NCBI GenBank assembly: GCA_003971905.1
Contig: RSEE01000130.1
Span: 1 to 64,000 of the forward strand
Length of the DNA stretch: 64,000 nucleotides
Direction: 5' to 3'
Source of the DNA: Moniliella sp. 'wahieum'
Lineage: Eukaryota > Basidiomycota > Moniliellomycetes > Moniliellales > Moniliellaceae
In this document: positions 35,180 to 44,470 of the stretch, one piece after another
Numbering within the stretch: position 1 is the first letter of the stretch
Layout of the letters: each line of letters starts with the position of its first letter
Translations under genes and position numbers: made by a program
The notes under the pieces: generated by a model
What the model was told of the DNA's origin: nothing
Seen by the model: only the letters and a program-made list of their open reading frames with translations
The model's database searches: none

Positions 35180-35249
35180 GAAGCTGAAGCTTGAAGCTTG
35201 AAGAGCTTGAAGCTTGAAGGCTGAAGAGCTTGAAGCTAAAGCTTGAAGT
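35180..35249. repeat. 7-bp array, unit TGA-AGCT
   Basis: AAGCTT palindromes with a G spacer, about nine partly degenerate copies over 70 bp. This is the longest array of the type in the window. Confidence 0.8.
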
Positions 35250-35302
35250 GGTTTTGAAGTCACTAATGCGACTGTACCTATAGGACTGGTATGAATATGA
35301 CG

Positions 35303-35346
35303 GGATGATCGATGATCGATGATCGATGACCTCGACGATCGATGAC
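35303..35346. repeat. 7-bp array, unit TGA-TCGA
   Basis: ATCGAT palindromes with a G spacer, three perfect steps then one diverged copy. Confidence 0.8.
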
Positions 35347-35670
35347 CGAAAGGTGAAGACCTACTATGACGTACTCGCCCCTGCGACCGCCCAGCACCCA
35401 GGGCCGCCTTTCTAGCCACTACTGAGTAACGAGTGAAATCAGCTACCAGTCACAATCAACCGTCACGCGTCGCGTCGCGTCACAACCGTCACATGCACAT
35501 TGCCCTTTTTGCCACTGGGTCACTGTGAGTCTCCGTAACTAGTCACCGGTCATCGGCATCACCGGTCACCACATGTCCGCTCGACGGCCCGGCGGTCCAC
35601 GGTTGTTTTTCCTAACCTTTCACGAATTCACGTTTCACGCGTTTCAACACCTATACAGCTAGTGCACTAT

Positions 35671-35700
35671 CATGCATCACGCATCATGCATCAGTGCATC
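35671..35700. repeat. ATGCATC-type array
   Basis: ATGCAT with a C spacer and an occasional extra base. Confidence 0.65.
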
Positions 35701-36433
35701 AATCTCCAAAGCATTGCATCATCGACATCATCCATAGCAGCAGCATCCTGGGCCATCCACCACCTCTGGATTCTGGCGTTTTTTCATTCGTCTCCCACGC
35801 GATGGTCCTCGTTTTGGTCTCCTCAGGCCTCAGGCTGAAAAGCTCTCAGATCTCAGTTACGTTCGAATCCTGCATTCATAAATTCGTAGCCGGTGTTTTC
35901 ACACCTCTACCGGCACATCCTACTACCATACCTTGTGCGGCCGTGTGATGTATGGCGGCACAGAGAAGGGGTGTTCAACCATCCGACGAACTCCGGCCTC
36001 CACCTCATCCGGGGCCGATTGAAGGATCGACAGCAATCCTTGGCCTTATTCTCGAGAGCCTCCGGACCCGCTTCGCTTCAGGCGGAGCCCACTAGTTCAA
36101 TGCCTCAAGCTCACGCTCCAGCTCCAAGGTACTACTCGTCTAGTTCTCCAAAACTCACCCTACGCATATGTATCAAATCACTCGTCGGGCGTTACAATGT
36201 CTCTCATTTTCTCTTTTCACTTTGCCGCCACACTGTCTATTGGCAGATTTGCCTTTGGGTCCGTAGACTGGAGTATACCCATTGCCACCCAGGTACCGGG
36301 TACCCCCTACCGCTTCATGCGTCTTGCGCGCGCCATGGTTAATGATTCAGAATAATGCATCATGCACATCATGCTCTCTGCGCCCTGCCCTACTGATCAC
36401 ATATGTCCTGCAAATTGAGACGTTTTCCGGCCA

Positions 36434-36467
36434 CGTAACAGAAGTAACGCGTAACGCGTAACCGGCA
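36434..36467. repeat. 7-bp array switching CGCG to CCGG
   Basis: TAA-CGCG twice, then TAA-CCGG in the same 7-bp phase. Confidence 0.75.
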
Positions 36468-36990
36468 CCGTGCCCAGCGCGTCTACAACCTGCGTGGCAA
36501 CGCCTATGCCCCATGTAACCATGGAACCGGTAGCCGGCTTGCTGCGATGATACATGGATGCGCACAAAAGCCCTCTGTCCCACCTTGCCTTGCCCCACGC
36601 GTGTGGAGGATTGACCCTTCTGAGGTCCGAAAAGACACGAGAGAGGTTTTAGCTTCACGTGTCATGCATGTATGTCACAGAGGATCGCAAAAGAGGGCAC
36701 TTCTAGAGAGAGGGAAGAAGGAAACGCCCTAGGTCTGACGAATGGGTAACCTAGTGTGTGTATACCTGCGAGAACCAGAAAAGAGGCGTGGATTAATGCA
36801 TTGACTATGAATGTGGAAGCCCATGAGGGAATTGGAGAGCAGAAGGAATGTGTAGAGCCTGAGGGGCCGATTTTCAATCGATCCACACATACCTCACGGC
36901 CTCACCAACATACGTGCCGCGTGAGTGTCATGCATATCTACTGTACTAGTCCGCACCGGCCGCCCGCTGGCGTCCACCCCACACTGGGGG

Positions 36991-37014
36991 TGAGATCTGA
37001 GACTCAGATCTGAG
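36991..37014. repeat. 7-bp-type array, unit TGA-GATC
   Basis: AGATCT palindromes with a G spacer, interrupted once. The same unit returns at 37511-37530. Confidence 0.7.
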
Positions 37015-37510
37015 AAGAGCAGGAACTCCACCTTCCTCCCCACAAACATCAGTCATCAGTGAGAGACTGGATACAGAGGAGGTACAGCTGAGCCTCAGCG
37101 CTGATGCGTGATGCCTTCCATGTGACATGTGATTCACAAAACTCTGGCAGTAATCATGCATCATGCTCATGCATAAAGCCTCAGGCGTGCTCAGCACTGG
37201 GGCGCTGAGGCGGAGGCCTGAGACATGATATGCACGCAGTAAAGATAGAGGCGTAGGCATGCGGCCCCGATGATCGATAACGTGTGTGGAGCAGCAAAAC
37301 CAATGCCCCGCACAACTTTTCCGTTCTCGCGACCCCTACTGGCACAAGTCGGTGCTCCGGAATCTCCCGGAATGAATCTGGAATCGACAACATGGCATAG
37401 TCCAACAGCAGTCACATGTCACAGAGAAGCCAAGAAAGCTCGGATGATCGATGCTATGAGGGAAGTTCCGGCCCGGCAACTGTCGAAAAACCGGATCCTC
37501 TGTGTCAAGA

Positions 37511-37530
37511 ATGAGATCTGAGATCTGAGA
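37511..37530. repeat. 7-bp array, unit TGA-GATC
   Basis: Two perfect AGATCTG steps and flanking TGA triplets. Confidence 0.75.
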
Positions 37531-38040
37531 AGCGGGAGTGTAGACTTGACTTGTTATACAAACGTTAGAGAGGCTGAGCGGACTGCCAGGCATTGGGTAT
37601 CTACTCCTAAGGGACCACCGGGCCTACAACCCGATCTGCGTTCCTGTCATGATGCTTTTTACTGTGCGTCCGTATTGAAGGTCTGGGGCTTCGCCCCAGC
37701 CTTCCCCCAGCCGGGTGGTGGCAGCCCACGGCCATCTTTCCCCCTGGGCCACTATTCCATAGGCCTCTGTGCCCACTCGTCCACGCTGTCCAGCGTTCCA
37801 TCGGCGATGGATCTGGCTGGTTTCGTACCACCACCACCCCAATCCAGCTGGCGTTGCCCGCCCCCAAGGTCTGTTGCCCCGTTTAACCCCTATTCCCAGC
37901 CTCCGTTTCCCGCGCCTCGTCTGCCCCCCGCGGCCCTCCGCTCAGGATCCTCCCTCTTCTGTGCCTTCTGGCCAGCGTCTGTGTCTCTGCAGCCATCTCC
38001 CACCCGTCCGGGCCTCGTTCTCACGCCCCTCCCTCCCACG

Positions 38041-38790
38041 CGCCCTCAGACCATCCCCGCCATTCGCTTGGCCAACCCCTCCATCAACTTGGCCATCTCC
38101 GCCATTCATTCGCCCATCGCCACCGTCGGGTCGGCCAAGCGGAAGCAGGTGATGACACATGTCATTGTGCATGCCTGCTGGCCTCAGTCTGGCGCACTGG
38201 CCGTCCGTGGCCACCGCCTCTCGCCTGTCGCCAGCACTGCCGCGCTTGAGTTGGCCGTCTGGACGCTTGTCTTGGCCATGCGGACCCTCGTCTCGGCCAT
38301 CTCTCCACTTGCTTCGCCCACGTCCAAGCCGACCGTACAACCTGCTACTCCATCCGCTTCCGACGCTGTTCCGGCCCATGCGCACCACTTTGCCCTACTC
38401 CCCTGCTGTCGCTGAGCTTGAGTTCCTCTTATCGAACGTCGCCTTGGCCATGTACAGCCTGGTCGCGCACATCGGTAAGCATGCCGTCTCATCCCATCCC
38501 ATTCCATCCCATCCCACCTTACCTCATTCTGACCCGCTCTTGCACCAGCCGCTTTTTACTCCTCACCACATCGCTCTGCGTCTACGTTTGCGCTCGCCCG
38601 GCGGCAACTGTTGGTTCATGTTGTGTCTGGCGTCTCCAAGCTTGTGCCGGCCATGTCAAATCATGCGCCCGTCATATCCAAGTCTGTACTTGCCATGTTC
38701 TTGTGCCCATTACCATCAACCTTGCGCTCGTCATCCCCAAGCCTGCGCTCTCCATCCCCAAGCCTGTGCTCCCCATCTTCCACATCAAGC
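38041..38790 (+). repeat. 21-bp degenerate repeat field, possibly coding for heptads
   Basis: At about 38046-38135, 38250-38335 and 38635-38790 the sequence steps in units of 21 bp beginning CAT or ATC and ending GGC, GCC or similar. On the plus strand the translation gives seven-residue units with hydrophobic residues in repeated positions (ANPSINL, AISAIHS, AMRTLVS, AISPLAS, ALSIPKP). On the minus strand the first cluster gives GRPDGGD, GRMNGGD, GQVDGGV, GQANGGD. A good intron candidate (GTAAGC at 38474 to CACCAG at 38548) would join LVAHI to AAFYSSPH. The field may be a decayed or frame-broken gene for a heptad-repeat protein, but no full ORF is supported. Confidence 0.5.
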
Positions 38791-40661
38791 ATTGATAGGA
38801 ACATACTAATGCATGTCATCATTCAGCCTATCTCCGTCCACTCTAGTCTGTTGGGAGCATGCATCACCGAAGCATCTGAGCACCTGTCATGAGCTGGCAA
38901 TCATATCGCGTTTGACAGCTCTTCTCCAACAGTGTAACAGCGAATCTTGAACATGTTTGCAGGCTGTCTACGCCCGACTTGGGGTGAGATGTTCGCGACG
39001 GTGCTGTAACCAACTTTGACACCGCATCCGTTGAAAAACAACAACGACTGTCATAGTTGCTTGAGCGCCTCAGCAGAGGGCATCCGTGGGGCTCTTTCGA
39101 CGGATCAAAAGTACGACTGCGGAAACTGTAATTTTAACGGACATGGAGCAAATGCTCCCGGAGAGAGGTACCTCAGGGCAGGCCAGCTCCGCAATACATT
39201 TACTAACTAAGCGTGGACGCCAGTGACTCTAGCGTGCGCGCAAGTGGCTCTCTCAGTGCGAAGGCCCAGAAATCAGGCCTTGCTCGGCAGTACATTGACT
39301 AACATCTCGGCAGTACATTGACAACTAACTCTGTAGAAGAACCATCTTTCCGATCAGCTTGCTTGCCCTCCCTCGCCCATCGGGAGACTCCCCGCTTTCT
39401 CGTCCAGCTCCCAAGTGCCACCTCTTCGCGGACGCTGCCTGGCTCCGCCCGACAAACATTAAAGAGTACTGTCGCGACCCTCCTACGTTTTCACGCCAGT
39501 GTTCCTTGGACTTTGGATCTGTATGATGGTTTCAGTCCTCCGTGAGTCTTGCCCCGATGGACAGGGAATGTCTCCGCCTGTGGGAAGCCGACAACCCCCC
39601 GTCACAGAGATGTGACAATGATCGCCGTGCCACTCGTCCTCTACTCCCTCTCTGTTGGTACATCGGTCCCTTCAACACACACACCTTTCCCCGTAACCCA
39701 CGGTTCGGCAATCCTATAACTTGCGCGCAAGTGAGGCACCATGATTATATCCCATTGCACCGAGAGAGAAACCTTGGGCGTTGATACGGTGGTATTGTGG
39801 ACGTTCAACGTTGTGTGTTGTGATGGTGACTCGCTCCACCGATCGCGGTGCACTCCCTGCCTCACTAGTCCCCGAGGCTCTGCGGGCTCGGAAGATTGCT
39901 GATGAGCGTGGTACCCGCGTATTATAAGCCACCGACTAGTAACCTTCTCCCGTAGCCCTCTTGTTGTCCTGCTGTCTACTACCAACGCCCATCTCTCGCC
40001 CGCAATCGAGATCCCCTACGCTACTGCCCTAAACGCTTCAGCATCCATTGCTGTCTCCGTAGCTAGGTGTGGACCAGGACGTCGGCACAGTTGAACATCG
40101 ATCATCGAGAATGGCCGCTTGTGGCTTTGGGACGGCCCACCCAGGTGTTTAATGTTCCTTTAATTGTACACGGTCTAGATGCAGTGACCAAGGAGTTGCG
40201 TGTACTATACTCGCTGTCACCACGGATGGTATATAGGCATCGATCCAGCAGACACGATGGGAGAAAAGGGGAGAGGCGAATGAATTTGCCGTGATGAATC
40301 GGCTCGGCAAGTACATCCCATCTGCCAGAGGTGGGAAAAGATTCAGGCCAGTGAAGAGAGAAGTGAAGAGCTCAATGAGTGGCAAGAAAGGGAGACACAG
40401 GAATCATGAAAGTGAGTCAGAACGTTTCCCAGGCAAGGAGACCAGGAGGGGATATAAGTGGAGGCAATGCTTTGCCTGCCTTTGGAAGGGCAACATCGTA
40501 CACGGAAAAGCAGGCCCACGAAAGTAATGAAGTACGGGAATCGACCGGCAACAGTCGCATGACATCAAGGGGGCGCGAGGTGCTTTTCCACGCCCGTACT
40601 ACCGCACAGGAAAGCACTGCGGAACAAGCAGCCAGAGAGTAGATACAATCCCACGCTGTGC

Positions 40662-41896
40662 CTAAGCTGACACATCCGCCTCAGCTGAGAAGGAGGCGTT
40701 GGGGACAATCTGTTTGACTGCCTGGGCCACTTGGCTTGGGGCTGGAGCCTTGCCCAGGGCAGAGGAGAGGTGGGCTTCAACGGTGCCGGCCAGTTGGGAC
40801 GGGAGAGCCTTCGCGGAAGCGCCCTCTGCGGACGCAGAGGCCTGCACCTGAGCGATCACCTGGGTCGGAAGAAGGCTGGACAGAGTGCTGCCGGCCGCCT
40901 CAATGTTGGCCTTGCCGCTGGCTTCCACCTGCTGGAACGAGCCCTGGAACTTCTGACTGATCTCCTGGGGCAGGCTAACCATCGCTTCTTTCACGATGGG
41001 CTGGACCTGTGCTTGGACCGAGGTAACCTTGGTGCCGCTCTGAGTAAGCACTTCTTTCACCGCGGCCTCCACATCGCTTCCAGAGGGGACATTGCTCTTG
41101 ATCTTGCACAAGGCCGTCTTCAATGCCGAGCTGACATCTTGGGACGAGGCAGCGCTAGCACCCTTGGGCAGCGCCTGCTTGATCTGCCCCACCAGCTGCG
41201 ACACGGTGGTACTGTTGATACTGGCGCTGGCAGCCACGTTCACACCGTCCCGCTGAGACAGGGGGAGAGAAAAGGACTTGGCCAGGTCGTCGGCCTTGTT
41301 AAACTGGGGCACGGCTTGCTGGACAGCTTGGGCCAGGGTACTGCTCGAGGGCTGCTTACCGCCCAACTTGGCCACGCCCTGTTGCACTGCCGACGCCACG
41401 TCGGCCGCAGAGGGAGCACTCGAGGCGCTCGGCATGACCTGCTGAATCTCCTTGGCGAGAGAACTGGCGTTGATTGTGCCACTCGGAACCGCGCCAGCCT
41501 GGTTTGCATCGCGCTGGCTCAGCTGCTTGGGAAGCTCTTGTTTGACCTCGTCCACCACTTTGGACAAGGACGGAGTAGAGGGGGAGGCAGATGGCGCAGC
41601 CGCCACGCCAATCTTGCGAGCATGACGCTCATGGAACCGGCGCCGGTGCGATGGCTCGCGGGAGCCCAACGGGACAGAACCCGCCAGCTTCTCTGCCTGG
41701 CTGGTGATTTTGCCTGAACCGCTCTCGACGGCGTGTTGAATGTCGTTGGGCTGGGGCAGTTGTTGAGCCTCTGGAAAGAGCAGGAAACACCAGAGGGTTA
41801 GTATAATGTGTACAGGGGTTGCCAAATGGGGGAGAAAGGAGACTCACGGACGGCTACTGCCACCAGGAGCAAGGAGGAAAGGAGCGTGAGGCGCAT
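40662..41896 (-). CDS. Secreted repetitive protein (uncharacterised)
   Basis: Exon 1 (41896-41848) encodes MRLTLLSSLLLVAVAV, a clear signal peptide. A 77-nt intron (41847-41771, GTGAGT...TTCCAG) is followed by exon 2 (41770-40662). The splice creates VQA|QQLP, a good signal-peptidase site near residue 18. The mature chain is about 367 residues, Ala/Ser/Gln/Val-rich, with a single Cys (about residue 238) and no membrane span. Arg/His-rich HRRRFHERHARK (residues 58-69) may be a propeptide processing site. Two similar blocks start at LSQRD (residues 100 and 187). Each is followed about 10 residues later by INxSSLAKEIQQVMP or INSTTVSQLVGQIKQALP, and shorter variants (LAQAVQQAVP, VASAVQQGV, VAQAVKQIVP) occur throughout. 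This suggests an array of amphipathic helices. Unlike its neighbours the gene has no frame breaks. No family is recognised. It is the only clear gene in the gene-poor region. Confidence 0.8.
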
Positions 41897-42925
41897 CAGT
41901 AGGAGAAGAGGGGGGATCAAGAGAGTGTGTGGGAGGAGGGCTGGGCGCGAGGAAGCGCAGAGTGCTGGGGAAGGGGAGGGAGAGAGAGGACGCAAGTGGC
42001 GGGCAGGGGAAGAGGGGGACCAGCCAAGTGCGCTGACAGATGGCGGGTTTATATATGAGTGGCTCTGGTTGATACTTGAGGCCGATCGCAACAGAGGCTT
42101 GCTGCCCATGGAAGGTGGAGGAGGGCACTGGCAGTGCCAGTTTGTGGGGGCGCAACGAGCGCTGGCGTTGTAATGATATTAAAGTGCGCGAGCGAGGTTG
42201 GGGCGGCTGGCTGTCTTGTGTCTTGTGCGCCCCTGTGCCTGCGTGCAATCGGGCGAAGGAAGAAAGCGAGCCGCTATTAGCGGTTGTGGGGGGAGGGCTG
42301 CGGATGCCCTGACGGAGAGGCGCGACGGCGCAGTCTTTGGCCGACAGCAGGAAGCGCGCGCGAGAGAGGAAGGCGCCGCGCGGGCGCCGCGCTCTCGCTG
42401 CCCCCACCGAGGGAAGGGCACAGCGACGACGAGAGACCTCTAACTCCTGGCCTGGGATGGATGGCCGTCACCGTCATCAGTCATCTTCCTATCTTGAAAC
42501 GTTGGTCAGAAGCAGAGAGCAACCCTTTCTTCGGAGCAATACACCCGAGCAAGCAAGCGCCGAGGCCCAGCAAGTGCTTCGAGCACCAGGAGCGAGAGAG
42601 CGTGCAGAACAAACCGGTGATGGCATCTTCTTTCCTCTTCTTGAAGCTTAACGTCGAACCCAATCGCTTTGCAGAGTGATGTTTGATCGACAGAGGTACG
42701 ATGAGATGTTTACTGTCGATGTATATAACCTGTAAGAGAGAGAGATCGACGAGGGCTCAGGGCTCACACGCGCGTACTAGGTTGCTAGCGTTCATCTGGT
42801 CGAGACCACTTGGACGTGTGCTCGTGTAGGAGCGACACTTCTTGTGGCCTATCATGCAAGCGCGCGCGCGTGAGATGCGTTTTCCTGACGTGTGTGTGGC
42901 GCCCTCAGGCCTCAACGTCTTACCG

Positions 42926-42954
42926 TCTCAACGTTTAACGTTTAACGTTTAACC
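42926..42954. repeat. 7-bp array, unit TTA-ACGT
   Basis: AACGTT plus T, three steps. Confidence 0.75.
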
Positions 42955-43086
42955 CTCCACTCCAACACGACTTGGGCTCGCCCCACCGGCGGCGTTTCGC
43001 AATGTGATCTCCATCGATCACCATTTCCACTTTTGCAGCGCTCTGAGCCTTTCTGGGGCACCATGAACTTGACGCTTCTTACGATC

Positions 43087-43123
43087 GAGCTTCAAGCTTC
43101 ACGCGCGAGCTTCAAGCTTCACG
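43087..43123. repeat. TCA-AGCT array
   Basis: Two copies of AGCTTCAAGCTTCACG separated by a short CGCG-containing spacer. The AAGCTT palindrome is followed by C. Confidence 0.75.
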
Positions 43124-43886
43124 TGTCCATACCAACAGCAGAGCCAGTGTATATAACTCTTTGCAGCGCTCGTGTTGTATGCAACGCTGTTGGCTCTCAG
43201 AAATCAGTCTGATCTACCACACTATCGCACAGAGAATAAGAGCGTTTGTCGGATGCCCTGCTCTTCGTTTGCTCTTTGCTCGCTCTCGCCTTTCCCGATG
43301 GGCAGTGCAGTGCCGGTGTACGCAGAGACAGAGGGCGGATGGAGCGGAGGCGACCAGGGTGCATTCTATCACCCGCTGATGGTGCATGGTGTCTCGCAGT
43401 GGCGAGCGACTGACGATCAATATTCGATGTCAATGTCAACCGTCAAGCTTCAAGTACTCTCAGTCAAGGTTCAAAATACGCCAACAGAGCAAGGCGAGGT
43501 AGACGCGGGACAGGACGCGTGTTATGATAATCCGATGACGCAGTGGGCCAGGGCCTTCCTGCCCATGGCGCAGATGGTGTTACAGTTGTGAGATCTGAGA
43601 CGGGGGGGACCGGTGAGAGCTTGCGACTATATAGGCTGGTTGCCATGGCTGAGGAAGGGCACTAGGCCAGTCCATGCATCATGCCATAGCTCGCGTTGCG
43701 CGCGCTTGCCTTTCCCATGTCATCGATCTTTCTTAGCGCCCTCATCGACTCATACTCAGTACTCATCGGCTCATCAGCCTATCCGGGCGAACCTTTCCTA
43801 GGGGCTGTATGATAGGCCTTTTATTAGGAGCGGCCTAACCAGCTTGCTGTTAGCGTTAGCCGCCCTAATCCACAATCGGTCGCATG

Positions 43887-43916
43887 GGTAACCGGTAACC
43901 GGTAACTGGTAAACGG
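43887..43916. repeat. 7-bp array, unit TAA-CCGG
   Basis: ACCGGT plus A, with TAA-CTGG and TAA-ACGG as diverged last units in the same phase. Confidence 0.8.
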
Positions 43917-43970
43917 CCTAAGGCCTAAACTACCCTAAACCAGTGGCCTACTACAACATCTTTGTTTCGC

Positions 43971-44043
43971 TCAACGTACGTATGATACGTTCAACGTACT
44001 CAACGTTTACACGTTTACACGTTCACGCGTTCACGCGTCCACG
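43971..44043. repeat. ACGT/CGCG array with 8-bp steps
   Basis: CAACGTAC, ACGTTTAC and CACGCGTT units in a row. The step is mostly 8 bp rather than 7. Confidence 0.6.
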
Positions 44044-44059
44044 TCCGTCATAACGACAC

Positions 44060-44117
44060 GATGATCGATGACATCGATGACATCAGATCTCGGATCAATC
44101 AGATCTCAGATCTCAGA
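44060..44117. repeat. Mixed array TGA-TCGA, GACATCGAT, TCA-GATC
   Basis: ATCGATG and GACATCGAT units pass into AGATCTC units (TCA-GATC). Confidence 0.7.
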
Positions 44118-44313
44118 GGAGCAACCTTGTTCCCGGCGGCCCATCGCCCATTCCATCAGCTGAGATCCTGCTTCTGGTCCGTTCCCCTGTGTCCAAGACC
44201 GTAGCAGTGAATAACAACTACCAAGTGACACCTTCTTGCTCCTCTGGCATACACTACCGACTTGACGGACTGCTATCGTCTCGGCATGGCATTGCATTCG
44301 CGTACAACGAACT

Positions 44314-44333
44314 GTCACATGTCACATGTCACT
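44314..44333. repeat. 7-bp array, unit TCA-CATG
   Basis: ACATGT plus C, two perfect steps. Confidence 0.75.
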
Positions 44334-44470
44334 GGCCAACACCAACCCCCAAACATATCGTTGTAGGCCAATTTGATATAGCTCTTCATCTCATTAGGTT
44401 TCGATTCCTCTAGCGCAGTCACTGGTCACTGGTTACCACCCGTAACAATATTCTCATCTTGTCATCTTTC

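Larger units (their letters stand above)
33767..40661. other. Gene-poor, repeat-rich region
   Basis: Nearly 7 kb without a clearly supported gene. The part from about 34.4 to 37.6 kb is visibly less GC-rich than the genic parts and is studded with 7-bp tandem arrays built on self-complementary tetramers. The part from 37.7 to 38.8 kb holds a 21-bp degenerate repeat field. From 38.9 to 40.6 kb no feature was found except a short direct repeat (TCGGCAGTACATTGAC at about 39282 and 39308). Confidence 0.6.
41897..44470. other. Gene-poor region with 7-bp arrays
   Basis: No gene is supported. Arrays of the palindrome-spacer type lie at 42926-42954, 43087-43123, 43887-43916, 43971-44043, 44060-44117 and 44314-44333. 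Confidence 0.55.

Noticed and set aside
37678-37696. GC-rich hairpin CTGGGGC-TTC-GCCCCAG as a terminator
   Set aside because: Rho-independent terminators are not expected in a fungal nuclear genome and no gene ends there.
38041-38335. CRISPR-like array
   Set aside because: The 21-bp units are contiguous and degenerate, with no unique spacers, and the host is a eukaryote.
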